Shown here: positions 1 to 8,189 of the stretch, in pieces
How positions within the stretch are numbered: the first letter of the stretch is position 1
Layout of the letters: each line of letters starts with the position of its first letter
Assembly: GCF_038594605.1 (NCBI RefSeq)
Contig: NZ_JBCFZM010000002.1
Span: 744,001 to 808,000 of the forward strand
Source of the DNA: Alteriqipengyuania bathyomarina_B
Lineage (GTDB): Bacteria; Pseudomonadota; Alphaproteobacteria; Sphingomonadales; Sphingomonadaceae
Reading direction: 5' to 3'
Length of the DNA stretch: 64,000 nt
Notes under the pieces: model-generated
The model's database searches: none
The model's input: the letters and a program-made list of their open reading frames with translations, nothing else
Told to the model about the DNA's origin: nothing
Translations under genes and position numbers: made by a program

Positions 1-72
1 ATGCCGTGCGACTTCGGCCAGCAAGGTCGATTTACCCGATCCCGGGGCCCCGGTCACAACGGCGCGGCGCAC
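1..72 (-). CDS. P-loop ATPase, N-terminal fragment (runs off the left edge)
   Basis: Only the first 24 codons are inside the window. Read leftward from a GTG at 72, they give VRRAVVTGAPGSGKSTLL and a few more residues. GAPGSGKST (residues 8-16) is a Walker A nucleotide-binding loop right at the N-terminus. This resembles small predicted AAA-type ATPases or kinases. It does not resemble MnmE, whose GTPase domain is C-terminal. The start lies 10 bases past the rho stop, so it is probably co-transcribed with rho. The specific family cannot be decided from this fragment. Confidence 0.6.
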   Translation of the reverse strand, partial: MRRAVVTGAPGSGKSTLLAEVARH

Positions 73-82
73 CGATGCGATT

Positions 83-1348
83 CTACTGGTTCATGGTGTC
101 GAAGAAGTCTTCGTTGGTCTTCGAATCCTTCATCTTGTCGAGCAGGAATTCCATCGAATCGATGGTGCCCATCTGCATGAGAATGCGGCGCAGGACCCAC
201 ATCTTCGAGAGCTTATCCTTCTCGACCAGCAGCTCTTCCTTGCGCGTGCCGGACTTGCCGACGTCGAGCGCGGGGAAGATGCGCTTGTCCGCAACCTTGC
301 GGTCGAGCACGATCTCGGAGTTACCCGTGCCCTTGAACTCCTCGAAGATGACTTCGTCCATCCGGCTGCCGGTATCGATCAGCGCGGTGGCGATGATCGA
401 GAGCGAACCACCCTCTTCGATGTTACGAGCCGCACCGAAGAAGCGCTTCGGCCGCTGGAGCGCATTGGCATCGACACCGCCGGTCAGCACCTTGCCCGAG
501 CTGGGCACCACGGTGTTGTAGGCGCGGCCGAGGCGTGTGATCGAATCGAGCAGGATCACGACGTCGCGCTTGTGCTCGACCAGACGTTTGGCCTTTTCGA
601 TAACCATTTCAGCCACTTGGACGTGGCGCTGCGCGGGTTCGTCGAAAGTTGAGGAGATCACCTCGCCATTCACCGAACGCTGCATGTCGGTGACTTCCTC
701 GGGCCGCTCGTCGACCAGCAGGACCAGCAGGAACACCTCGGGATGATTATCGGTGATCGCTTTCGCGATGTTCTGCAACAGCACCGTTTTACCGGTCCGC
801 GGCGGCGCGACGATCAGCGCCCGCTGGCCTTTGCCCTGCGGCGAAATGATATCGATCACCCGCGCGCTCTTGTCCTTCACGGTCGGATCGAGCGTGTCGA
901 GATTGAGCTTCTGCTCGGGATAGAGCGGCGTCAGGTTGTCGAAATTGGTGCGCATCCGCACCGCTTCGGGATCGTCGAAGTTCACCGAAGTCAGCTTGGT
1001 CATCGCAAAATAACGCTCGCCTTCGCGCGGCGCACGGATCTGGCCTTCGACAGTGTCGCCGGTGCGCAGAGCCCATTTGCGGATCTGGTTGGGCGAAACA
1101 TAGATATCGTCGGGCCCGGCAAGATAGTTCGCCTCGGGCGAACGCAGAAAGCCGAAACCATCCTGCATCACTTCGATCGTGCCGATCCCCATGATCTGCT
1201 CGTCGTATTCCTCATCCTCCGCAAGCTCGCGCAGGATACAGAACATCAGGTCCTGCCGGCGCATCGTGCCCGCAGCCTCGACCCCGAGCTCTTCCGCCAT
1301 GGAAACCAGCTCAGCCGGAGCCTTCTTCTTTAAGTCTTTGAGATGCAT
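83..1348 (-). CDS. rho: transcription termination factor Rho
   Basis: Hexameric RNA helicase that ends transcription of untranslated RNA. The 421 residues are normal length. The N-terminal Rho helix bundle (MHLKDLKKK..., about 1-45) is followed by the cold-shock-like RNA-binding domain (about 50-125, with GFGFLRS) and the RecA-like ATPase core. Walker A is APPRTGKT at 181-188, and the Walker B strand LLVLLVDERPEEV is near 207-219. The start ATG is the usual Rho N-terminus. A 192-base leader separates it from hemJ. Rho commonly controls its own expression through its leader, but I see no specific element here. Neighbouring hemJ and hemE are on the same strand. Confidence 0.97.
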   Translation of the reverse strand: MHLKDLKKKAPAELVSMAEELGVEAAGTMRRQDLMFCILRELAEDEEYDEQIMGIGTIEVMQDGFGFLRSPEANYLAGPDDIYVSPNQIRKWALRTGDTVEGQIRAPREGERYFAMTKLTSVNFDDPEAVRMRTNFDNLTPLYPEQKLNLDTLDPTVKDKSARVIDIISPQGKGQRALIVAPPRTGKTVLLQNIAKAITDNHPEVFLLVLLVDERPEEVTDMQRSVNGEVISSTFDEPAQRHVQVAEMVIEKAKRLVEHKRDVVILLDSITRLGRAYNTVVPSSGKVLTGGVDANALQRPKRFFGAARNIEEGGSLSIIATALIDTGSRMDEVIFEEFKGTGNSEIVLDRKVADKRIFPALDVGKSGTRKEELLVEKDKLSKMWVLRRILMQMGTIDSMEFLLDKMKDSKTNEDFFDTMNQ

Positions 1349-1540
1349 AGATATTTTATTCCGAGGAAATTCGTGCCCGAAGCTTAGAAATGCCCGGTAC
1401 AGTCTGAAAAGCTTGGGGAAAGCAGTATGCGGCAGCAGCGCCGTGCCACCAGTACCCGGACGGGTATGGAACCGAAATAGGTCGCTCGTCCGCTCAGGTC
1501 AATCGAGCTTGGAGCACAAAACGCCATCGCGGCGCTTCGT

Positions 1541-1984
1541 TCAAAAAGGCTTCACGATGACCAGGACAACGATCAGCGCGAGGAGCAGCGCGGGAACCTC
1601 GCCGAACAGCCGCAGCCGCTTCTCCTCCATCGGACGCTCGCCCCGCGACATCTTCTTCGACAGCACGACCAAGTAGCCGTGATACCCGGTCAGGATCAGA
1701 ACGAGCAGCAACTTTGCATGGAACCAACCCTGGTCCCACGCGCCGATCGTGATCGACAGCGTCAGGCCGAAAATCCAGGTCACGATCAAGCTGGGCGTAA
1801 GGATGATGTTGCGAAGCTGGCGCATGCGCCCTGCCCACAGCGATTCCTCGTCCGACCCGGCTACGGTACCATGCATGTAAACCAGCTGGCGCGGCAGCAT
1901 GAACAATCCGGCAAGCCAGAACACCATGAAGATGATGTGGCCGGCCTTCATCCAGAAGTAGAGCATTCCAAGCGTTTCCTGCAT
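1541..1984 (-). CDS. hemJ: protoporphyrinogen IX oxidase, HemJ type
   Basis: Integral membrane enzyme oxidising protoporphyrinogen IX to protoporphyrin IX late in haem synthesis. The 147-residue protein has four predicted membrane segments (about 10-30, 58-80, 88-108 and 127-145). It carries the conserved histidine in KAGHIIFMVFW (His16) and the lysine in WFHAKLLLVL (Lys91), both typical of the HemJ/UPF0093 family. It lies 18 bases downstream of hemE on the same strand, so the two probably form a haem operon. The older label for the family is CopD-like membrane protein. Confidence 0.93.
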   Translation of the reverse strand: MQETLGMLYFWMKAGHIIFMVFWLAGLFMLPRQLVYMHGTVAGSDEESLWAGRMRQLRNIILTPSLIVTWIFGLTLSITIGAWDQGWFHAKLLLVLILTGYHGYLVVLSKKMSRGERPMEEKRLRLFGEVPALLLALIVVLVIVKPF

Positions 1985-2002
1985 GGCTTGCGCCTCTACC
2001 GA

Positions 2003-3034
2003 CTAAGCCGACCGTTGCCAATTGCGAAGGGTCGAAAGTGCTTGCTCGACATGCGCGATGGGAGTGCGTCGATCGATCCCGTGACCGAGATTGAAGATGT
2101 GCGGGCGTCCCTTCAGGCTCTCGAGGATGTGAATGATCGCACTATCCAGCCGCTCGCCACCGGCCAGCAGCAACAGGGGATCGAGATTGCCCTGCACCGG
2201 CAGGCCCTCGGGCAGCGCCCCATGCGCCCATTGCGGGTCGAGCGTCTCGTCGAGCCCGATTGCATCCACGCCTGTGCGTTCGGCATATCGGGCCAGCTTC
2301 TCGCCCGCACCCTTCGGAAAACCGATCACCGGAGTGTCGGGATGGGTGTCCTTGAGCGCAGCGACGATCGCGGCATTGGGCTCGATCACCCAGCGGTCGA
2401 ACTCGTCGGGCGCCAGGCTGCCAGCCCAGCTGTCGAACAGCTGCACGGCTTCGGCACCCGCCTCTATCTGACCGCGCAGATAGCCGACCGTCTGATCAGC
2501 GATGGCTCCGAGAATCTCGTTCATTTTGCTCGGATCGCGATAGGCCATCGCGCGCGCATCGTGCTGGTCACGGCTCCCTTCGCCTGCGATCATGTAAGTC
2601 GCGACGGTCCACGGGCTGCCTGCAAAACCGAGCATGGTAACATCGGCGACCAACTGACCGCGGCACTGCCGCACGGTCTCGTAAATCGGATCGTAGCGCG
2701 ACTTATCGCCCTGCAGGCTGGACAGCTCGCATTCGGTCAGCGGGGGGGAAAGTTTCGGACCCTCGCCTGCCAGAAACTCCAGCTTCTGCCCCATGGCATG
2801 CGGCACGATCAGGATATCGGAAAACAGGATCGCGCCATCGAAACCAAAGCGCCGGATCGGCTGGATCGTGACTTCGCAGGCTGCCTCGCTGTCGTATACG
2901 AGGTCGAGGAAACCGCCCTTTTCTTCGCGCAAGGCACGATATTCAGGCAGATATCGCCCTGCCTGGCGCATGAACCAGACGGGCGGGACGGAAGCGATAT
3001 TGCCGCGCAGGCAATCGAGAAGTGGGCCGGGCAT
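2003..3034 (-). CDS. hemE: uroporphyrinogen decarboxylase
   Basis: Cytosolic enzyme that decarboxylates uroporphyrinogen III to coproporphyrinogen III. The family signature PPVWFMRQAGRYLPEY is at residues 17-32, with the substrate-binding aspartate in ILFSDI (about 73). GHGIDRRTP near the C-terminus is also typical. I place the start at ATG 3034 (MPGPLLDCL, 343 residues, the usual length). The frame stays open to 3121, but that extension would be translated from the AT-rich origin-like gap and has no family counterpart. In Caulobacter hemE directly flanks the chromosome origin, and the same arrangement is seen here. Confidence 0.95.
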   Translation of the reverse strand: MPGPLLDCLRGNIASVPPVWFMRQAGRYLPEYRALREEKGGFLDLVYDSEAACEVTIQPIRRFGFDGAILFSDILIVPHAMGQKLEFLAGEGPKLSPPLTECELSSLQGDKSRYDPIYETVRQCRGQLVADVTMLGFAGSPWTVATYMIAGEGSRDQHDARAMAYRDPSKMNEILGAIADQTVGYLRGQIEAGAEAVQLFDSWAGSLAPDEFDRWVIEPNAAIVAALKDTHPDTPVIGFPKGAGEKLARYAERTGVDAIGLDETLDPQWAHGALPEGLPVQGNLDPLLLLAGGERLDSAIIHILESLKGRPHIFNLGHGIDRRTPIAHVEQALSTLRNWQRSA

Positions 3035-3348
3035 TTCTCTAATTAACCCAATAAATAATATTATTAATAGGTGGATGTAGGAAGTTGGCCCTGTGGACAG
3101 GGAGGATAACTCGCCATCCACACAGGAGCGCGAAAAATCCGCCTCCCCTCGCCAATCTCCGACTCATGAAGAACTCGTCGTCAATCGAAACTTGTCCCCG
3201 TTGTAAGCAGCATGTCGAAAATGGCCATCCTTGTTGGCAGACTCCCGGCGCAAATCCGGCGCGAGATGGGCAGGACTTTCGTGCCGGACTTGTCCTTCCA
3301 TCGGTGAAGTGGTTTATCCGCAAACCTTTCCACAGGCCGGAGCCACCC
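3035..3348. other. probable chromosome replication origin (oriC)
   Basis: A 314-base gap between divergent hemE and the PPSR gene. Positions 3038-3069 are a strikingly AT-rich stretch in a GC-rich region, a candidate unwinding element. DnaA-box-like 9-mers (consensus TTATCCACA) occur at 3314-3322 (TTATCCGCA, 8/9), 3092-3100 (reverse, 7/9), 3101-3109 (reverse, 7/9), 3114-3122 (CCATCCACA, 7/9) and 3326-3334 (CTTTCCACA, 7/9). Two GANTC methylation-type sites lie at 3161-3165 and 3240-3244. The hemE/PPSR position matches the origins known in Caulobacter and Rickettsia. I infer the role from motifs and gene order; GC skew was not computed. Confidence 0.72.
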
Positions 3349-4185
3349 TTGGCGCGCACTCATCTCCACCTGTTCTCCGATTCGACCGGCGAGACGCTCC
3401 AGATGGTTGCCAATGCCGCGCTCGCGCAATTCGAGAATGTCGATGTCGTACGTCACTTCTGGCCGATGGTGCGTTCTCGCCAGCATCTCGAGCGGATCGT
3501 GCCCGAGCTGGAGAAATCGCCCGGGCTCATCCTCTATACGCTGGTGAACGAGGATATGCGCAAGGTTCTGGAGGAAAAGTGCCGTCAGCTCTCCTTGCCC
3601 GCGGTCGACGCTCTTGGCGAGGTGACCAATGTGCTCGAAAGCTGCTTCGGACAGGAAGCACACGGCCGGCCCGGCCGCCAGCATCGAATGGACGATGCCT
3701 ATTTCCGGCGGGTCGACGCCATCCATTTCACGATCGCGCATGACGACGGCATTGCCAGCGACGACTGGCACAAGGCCGATATCGTGCTCGCAGGGGTGTC
3801 GCGCACATCCAAGACGCCGACGAGCATCTATCTCGCCAATCGCGGTTACAAGGTCGCCAATATCCCGCTGGTGATGGAGAGCCCGCCGCCGCCGGTCCTC
3901 TTCGAACTCGATGGCCCGCTGGTCGTCGGGCTGACCACCGCGCCCGAGCGTCTGGTCCAGATCCGCCGCAATCGTCTGCTCTCGCTCAACGAAGCGTCCG
4001 AAACCGCCTATGCCGAACATGAGCGGGTCGAGGAGGAGATCCGCTTCGCTCGCCGAATGTTCGCCGACAACAACTGGCCTGTCATCGACGTGACCCGGCG
4101 ATCGATCGAGGAAACCGCCGCGGCAATCATCAAGCTGATGAACGACCGCCGCGAGAGGACAAAACCACAGGAGAAACCGATCTGA
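3349..4185 (+). CDS. pyruvate, phosphate dikinase regulatory protein (PPSR family)
   Basis: Bifunctional serine/threonine kinase and pyrophosphorylase of the DUF299 family that switches PEP synthase or pyruvate phosphate dikinase on and off. From TTG 3349 the protein has 278 residues, the family's normal length, and begins ARTHLHLFSDSTGET. The phosphate-binding motif GVSRTSKTPTS is at 149-159, and AIHFTIAHDDG at 124-134 is also conserved. Longer in-frame starts (back to 3085) would add about 88 residues encoded by the DnaA-box gap and have no family support. CCGGAG just upstream can serve as a weak ribosome-binding site. First gene of a rightward operon, overlapping maf by one base. Confidence 0.92.
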   Translation: MARTHLHLFSDSTGETLQMVANAALAQFENVDVVRHFWPMVRSRQHLERIVPELEKSPGLILYTLVNEDMRKVLEEKCRQLSLPAVDALGEVTNVLESCFGQEAHGRPGRQHRMDDAYFRRVDAIHFTIAHDDGIASDDWHKADIVLAGVSRTSKTPTSIYLANRGYKVANIPLVMESPPPPVLFELDGPLVVGLTTAPERLVQIRRNRLLSLNEASETAYAEHERVEEEIRFARRMFADNNWPVIDVTRRSIEETAAAIIKLMNDRRERTKPQEKPI

Positions 4186-4769
4186 TGCTGGTCCTCGCAT
4201 CGAACAGCGCCTCGCGGCGCGCCATGCTGGAGGCTGCGGGCCTATCGGTGGAATGCGTAGGGGCCGACGTCGACGAACGCGCGCTCGAAGCCGAGATGGC
4301 CGATGCGCCCCCGGCCGAGATCGCGCAGGCGCTTGCCGCTGCAAAGGCCAGCGCGGTTTCGGCCGCTCGGTCCGCTGCGCTGGTGCTGGGCGGAGACAGC
4401 CTGGTCGTGTGCGAGGGGCGACGTTTCGATAAGCCACGCAGCCGCGAAGAGGCGGCGGATCATCTGCGCTTCTTCTCGGGCAAGGTGATGCAACTCCATA
4501 GCGCGGCGGCACTGGCACGAAACGGCCGGATCGTGTGGCTCTCGGAAGACTGCGCTGCGCTGCATGTCCGCGAATTGAGCGACGCGTTCATCGCCGAGTA
4601 TCTCGCCGCGGAATGGCCCGCCGTCGGCCAGACCGTCGGCGTCTTCCGGATCGAGGCGATGGGCGTGCAGCTGTTCGACCGTATCTATGGCGACCACTTC
4701 ACCATCCTTGGCATGCCGCTGCTTCAGGTGCTCGACGCGCTCCGCGAAGAAGGCGCTCTGACGACGTGA
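4185..4769 (+). CDS. maf: Maf-family nucleoside triphosphate pyrophosphatase
   Basis: House-cleaning pyrophosphatase that hydrolyses non-canonical or pyrimidine NTPs to NMPs; overproduction in other bacteria blocks septation. The 194 residues start with the LASNSASRRAMLEAAGL signature (3-19). The catalytic-aspartate region LGGDSLVV and the C-terminal Maf block QTVGVFRIEAMGVQLFDRI follow. The ATG overlaps the upstream stop (TGATG), indicating translational coupling with the PPSR gene. The aroE start follows or overlaps its stop. The PPSR-maf-aroE-coaE-dnaQ order is the conserved origin-proximal operon of alphaproteobacteria. Confidence 0.93.
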   Translation: MLVLASNSASRRAMLEAAGLSVECVGADVDERALEAEMADAPPAEIAQALAAAKASAVSAARSAALVLGGDSLVVCEGRRFDKPRSREEAADHLRFFSGKVMQLHSAAALARNGRIVWLSEDCAALHVRELSDAFIAEYLAAEWPAVGQTVGVFRIEAMGVQLFDRIYGDHFTILGMPLLQVLDALREEGALTT

Positions 4770-4771
4770 CG

Positions 4772-5623
4772 ATGCCTTTTGCAGAAGTGATCGGCGATCC
4801 CGTTGCGCAATCGAAATCGCCCGTGATCCACGGCTTCTGGCTCAACCAGCTGGGGATCGACGCCGATTATCGCGCGACGCGGGTGACCGAACCGGAACTG
4901 GCGAACTATCTGGCCGAGCGCCGCACCAATGCGGACTGGCGCGGGTGCAACGTGACCATGCCGCTGAAGCAGGCAATCATCCCCCATCTCGACCATGTCG
5001 TTGGGCCTGCCGATATCATCGGCTCGGTCAACACGGTTACCCGCGATGGCGACGGGCGGCTGGTCGGTACTTCGACCGATGGCGCAGGATTTCTCGAACC
5101 GCTGAGGAGGCAGCTCGAAACGCCGCACCTCTTTCGGATGGCGCGGATCATCGGTGCAGGCGGAGCGGCGCGCGCCATTGCCCACGCACTCGCCGAAAAG
5201 AACTTCACTCTTGTGATTGCCGCAAGGCGACCGGAACAGGCGCAGGACGTGGTCGCGCAGTTGCCCGATGACACGCAGCATCATGTCGTCCCGCTCGATC
5301 ATTTTTCCGCGCCTACCGATTTCGCCTTCGACGACCGTCAGGGTCTGCTCGATCTGGTGGTCAACGCCAGCCCGCTGGGAATGCGCGGCAAGGCGCCGCT
5401 CGCTTTCGACTGGACGCATGCCCCGCCCGGCGCGATCGCCTATGATATCGTGACCGACCCGCTCGACACCCAATTCCTGCAGCTTGCGCGCGATGCAGGG
5501 CACGAAACGATAGACGGTCTGGCGATGCTGATCGGTCAGGCGGGCGCGGCGTTTCGCCTGTTTTTCGGAGAAAATGCACCGCGACAGCATGACGTCGAAC
5601 TCCGGGCACTGATCACCGCATGA
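4772..5623 (+). CDS. aroE: shikimate 5-dehydrogenase
   Basis: Reduces 3-dehydroshikimate to shikimate with NADPH in chorismate synthesis. The 283 residues begin MPFAEVIGDPVAQSKSP; the shikimate-binding SKSP is at 14-17. The catalytic Lys66 is in NVTMPLK, with Asn87 and Asp103 in SVNTVT and STDGAG. The NADP Rossmann loop GAGGAA is at 128-133, and NASPLGM is further on. ATG 4772 gives the family N-terminus. A GTG at 4766, overlapping the maf stop, would add two residues and cannot be excluded. The gene overlaps coaE by four bases (ATGA). Confidence 0.94.
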   Translation: MPFAEVIGDPVAQSKSPVIHGFWLNQLGIDADYRATRVTEPELANYLAERRTNADWRGCNVTMPLKQAIIPHLDHVVGPADIIGSVNTVTRDGDGRLVGTSTDGAGFLEPLRRQLETPHLFRMARIIGAGGAARAIAHALAEKNFTLVIAARRPEQAQDVVAQLPDDTQHHVVPLDHFSAPTDFAFDDRQGLLDLVVNASPLGMRGKAPLAFDWTHAPPGAIAYDIVTDPLDTQFLQLARDAGHETIDGLAMLIGQAGAAFRLFFGENAPRQHDVELRALITA

Positions 5624-6216
5624 ACTGCCCGCTCCTTATCGGGCTCACCGGATCGATCGGGATGGGCAAGTCGGCCGTGGCGGCGATGTTCGAGGCGCAG
5701 GGCGTGCCGGTGTTCGATGCGGATGCCGAGGTTCGGGCGATGCAGGGGCTTGGGGGCGCAATCCTTCCCGCCATCGAGGAAGCCTTTCCCGGCACGACCG
5801 GGCCCGAGGGCGTGGATCGCGAAGTCCTCGGCCAGCAGGTATTCGGAAATCCGGAGGAGCTCGCCCGGCTCGAAGCGATCATGCACCCCGCGGTGGCCGA
5901 GCGACGCGCTGCCTTCCTCACCGCCAATCGCGATGCGCCGATACTGGTTTTCGACATCCCGCTTCTGTTCGAGAAAGGTGGCGCTGCCACACTCGACAAG
6001 GTCGTCGTCGTCTCCGCACCGCCGGAGGTCCAGCGCGAGCGGGTGCTTGCCCGCCCTGGCATGACCGAGGAAAAATTCGAGCAGATCCTCGCGATTCAGA
6101 CCCCGGACGATGAAAAGCGCGCGCGTGCGGACCATGTGATCGACACCGGCACGCCGCTGGTCGAAACCGAAGCGGCGGTGGCGGCGCTGGTCGCGCAATT
6201 GCGAAACGGCGCCTGA
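5620..6216 (+). CDS. coaE: dephospho-CoA kinase
   Basis: Last step of coenzyme A synthesis: phosphorylates the ribose 3' hydroxyl of dephospho-CoA. The 198 residues carry the P-loop GSIGMGKS at 11-18 in the usual IGLTGSIGMGKS context. DIPLLFEKG and VVVVSAPPEVQRERV are the lid and core motifs expected of CoaE. Its ATG overlaps the aroE stop in ATGA. dnaQ follows after 76 bases. Confidence 0.94.
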   Translation: MNCPLLIGLTGSIGMGKSAVAAMFEAQGVPVFDADAEVRAMQGLGGAILPAIEEAFPGTTGPEGVDREVLGQQVFGNPEELARLEAIMHPAVAERRAAFLTANRDAPILVFDIPLLFEKGGAATLDKVVVVSAPPEVQRERVLARPGMTEEKFEQILAIQTPDDEKRARADHVIDTGTPLVETEAAVAALVAQLRNGA

Positions 6217-6292
6217 CGGCCGTCGATTTCTCGTGGGGTCAATCGCCTCACCCGACCTTGCAAGAGCCTCCCGGGAAGCCGATAGTCTGCTC

Positions 6293-6994
6293 ATGCGCGA
6301 AATCGTCTTCGATACCGAAACCACCGGCATCGATCCCAAGCAGGGCCACCGAATGGTCGAAATCGGCTGTGTCGAACTGATCGACCGGATGCCGACCGGC
6401 AAGACCTTCCATGCCTATTACAATCCCGAACGCGACATGCCCGCCGAAGCAGAGGCGATCCACGGGCTGAGCACGCAATTCCTCGCCGACAAGCCGTTCT
6501 TCCGCGACGAGGTTGATGCGTTTCTGGAATTCGTTGGCGACGACATGCTGGTCGCCCACAATGCGGGCTTCGATTTCACCTTCATCAACAGCGAACTCGA
6601 TCTTTGCGCGCGCGAGGCGATCTGTCTCTCGCGCAAGATCGATACGCTGGAGATGGCGCGCCGCAAGAACCCGGGCGGCAAGCATTCGCTCGACGCGTTG
6701 TGCAGCCGCTACGGCGTGGATCGCAGCCACCGTGTTTTTCACGGCGCGCTGCTCGACGCCGAATTGCTCGCGCAGGTCTATATCGAACTGACCGGCGGGC
6801 GGCAGATCGCCATGGGGCTGGTCCCCGAAAGCGCAAACGAAGGCGACACCGCCGCACAGCAGCATGCAGTGCCGCTCATGCCCTCGTCCGATCGCCCGGT
6901 TCGCCCGGCCCGCCTGCATTCGGCGAGCGAAGCGGAACTGGCGCGCCACGCGACCTTTCTTGAGCAGATCGCAAGACCTATCTGGAACAGGTAG
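6293..6994 (+). CDS. dnaQ: DNA polymerase III epsilon subunit (proofreading exonuclease)
   Basis: 3'-5' proofreading exonuclease of the replicative polymerase. The start is ATG 6293 (MREIVFDTETTG), giving 233 residues, close to the E. coli protein. The DEDDh exonuclease motifs are present: Asp7 and Glu9 in FDTETTG, Asp94 in HNAGFDF, His150 and Asp155 in HGALLDAELLA. An upstream in-frame start at 6233 would add 20 residues unlike the family. The C-terminal 60 residues would contain the tether to the alpha subunit. It closes the origin-proximal operon. Confidence 0.94.
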   Translation: MREIVFDTETTGIDPKQGHRMVEIGCVELIDRMPTGKTFHAYYNPERDMPAEAEAIHGLSTQFLADKPFFRDEVDAFLEFVGDDMLVAHNAGFDFTFINSELDLCAREAICLSRKIDTLEMARRKNPGGKHSLDALCSRYGVDRSHRVFHGALLDAELLAQVYIELTGGRQIAMGLVPESANEGDTAAQQHAVPLMPSSDRPVRPARLHSASEAELARHATFLEQIARPIWNR

Positions 6995-7042
6995 GGCGCG
7001 CCCGCATTGGGTGCTGCGCAAGAACAAAAGGAGAATTGCCAC

Positions 7043-7609
7043 ATGGATATTCGCATTTCCGGCCACCAGCTCGAAACTGGCTCCGCATTGCAGGATAGCG
7101 CCAGCGACCGCCTCCAGGCGATTGTCGACAAGTATTTCAGCCGCGCGATCTCGGCAAAGGCCACGTTCGGCAAGCAGCCGGGCGGCGCGTTCTCCTGCGA
7201 TATCGTGGCGCATATCATGCAAGGGCTGACCCTCAAGGCGCGGGGGGAAGCACACGATATCCATCAGGCTCTGGATGCGGCGGCGGGGAAGCTCGAAAAG
7301 CAGCTGCGCCGCTACAAACGTCGGCTGAGCGAGCGCCATAACGAGCGCGTTCTCTCCCCCGAGGCGGAAGAGGCCGCCTATCGCATTTTTGCGGCCCGGC
7401 CGGAGGAGGACGAGACCGAGGTGGGCGATTCCGCCCCGGTTGTCGCGGAAACCAAGACCGACATCCCCGAAGTGTCGGTCGCGGATGCGGTCATGGAGCT
7501 CGACCTGCGCGATACCAATGCGTTATTCTTTAAAAACGCTGGCTCGGGCCGCCATAATATGGTGTACCGCCGCCACGACGGTTCGATCGGCTGGGTCGAA
7601 CCGCATTGA
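7043..7609 (+). CDS. hpf: ribosome hibernation promoting factor, long form
   Basis: Binds the 30S subunit in stationary phase and drives inactive 100S ribosome dimers. The 188 residues comprise the N-terminal S30AE domain (MDIRISGHQLETG..., about 1-105) and a linker. A C-terminal dimerisation domain follows (VMELDLRDTNALFFKN... near 150-185), which marks the long form. ATG 7043 is preceded by AAGGAGA at 7027-7033. A 10-bp hairpin begins eight bases after the stop. The next gene is ptsN, an arrangement seen elsewhere in proteobacteria near rpoN-type regulation; no rpoN is present here. Confidence 0.93.
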   Translation: MDIRISGHQLETGSALQDSASDRLQAIVDKYFSRAISAKATFGKQPGGAFSCDIVAHIMQGLTLKARGEAHDIHQALDAAAGKLEKQLRRYKRRLSERHNERVLSPEAEEAAYRIFAARPEEDETEVGDSAPVVAETKTDIPEVSVADAVMELDLRDTNALFFKNAGSGRHNMVYRRHDGSIGWVEPH

Positions 7610-7616
7610 GTGGTTA

Positions 7617-7641
7617 CGGCCATTCCCACCAGGAATGGCCG
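7617..7641. terminator. perfect hairpin just after hpf
   Basis: Arms CGGCCATTCC (7617-7626) and GGAATGGCCG (7632-7641) are perfectly complementary around a five-base loop. The hairpin starts eight bases after the hpf stop. No T-run follows on the plus strand, so it would be a weak intrinsic terminator or an RNA-stabilising 3' end. A second smaller inverted repeat (GCCGC/GCGGC, 7654-7670) lies just beyond. Confidence 0.5.
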
Positions 7642-7727
7642 CAAACCCACCTTGCCGCGACTTTTGCGGCGTTAACGGTCCCCTCGGGATCACTCCGGAT
7701 TTTGAAAAGCAAGGCAGGCTAACCCCC

Positions 7728-8189
7728 GTGTCGTCCCCGTTTCGATTGTTGCCCCAAGCTGTGCGGCAGGCACCCTGTGCGACCAAGCCGGCAATCCTGA
7801 CCGAACTGGCGCAAGGGTTTGCCGATGCTTACGCGCTCGATCCGGAAGACGTGCTCGAGGCGTTGCAGGAGCGTGAGGCGCTCGGCAGCACCGGGTTCGG
7901 TCGCGGTGTCGCGATGCCGCATGCGCGACTGGATGTCGTCGACGAACCGGTTGCGATGCTCCTCCACCTCGAGCGCGATGTAGACTACAACGCGGCCGAC
8001 GGCGTGCCGGTGCGGCTGGTGATGGGCCTGATTTCGCCGCGCGACGCCGGCGCGCTCCACCTCCACGCTCTGGCCGCCATGTCCCGCCTGACGCGTGACG
8101 AGCGCTTGCTGCACCAGCTGTTCGAAGCGACCGGTGAGGAAGAGCTGTTCTCGATCGTTGCCAATGCGGGCTTGCGTGACGCAGCCTGA
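7728..8189 (+). CDS. ptsN: nitrogen PTS EIIA component
   Basis: Phosphoryl-accepting EIIA-Ntr protein of the nitrogen-related phosphotransferase system, which regulates potassium and nitrogen or stress responses rather than transporting sugar. The GTG start at 7728 has AAGGCAGG at 7711-7718 and gives 153 residues, the usual length. The phosphorylation histidine is His65 in VAMPHARLD. The frame is open further upstream, but that stretch is the hairpin-bearing gap after hpf. The 3' end overlaps the thioesterase start. Confidence 0.92.
   Translation: MSSPFRLLPQAVRQAPCATKPAILTELAQGFADAYALDPEDVLEALQEREALGSTGFGRGVAMPHARLDVVDEPVAMLLHLERDVDYNAADGVPVRLVMGLISPRDAGALHLHALAAMSRLTRDERLLHQLFEATGEEELFSIVANAGLRDAA

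Noticed and set aside
1679..3046. 455-codon plus-strand frame opposite hemJ and hemE
   Set aside because: Typical GC-rich shadow: it covers two well-supported genes in antisense and its product resembles no family.
3043..3059. CtrA-like half-site TTAACC in the AT-rich part of the origin
   Set aside because: The second half (TTAA at the right spacing) is absent (TAAT instead); one half-site in an AT-rich block is expected by chance.
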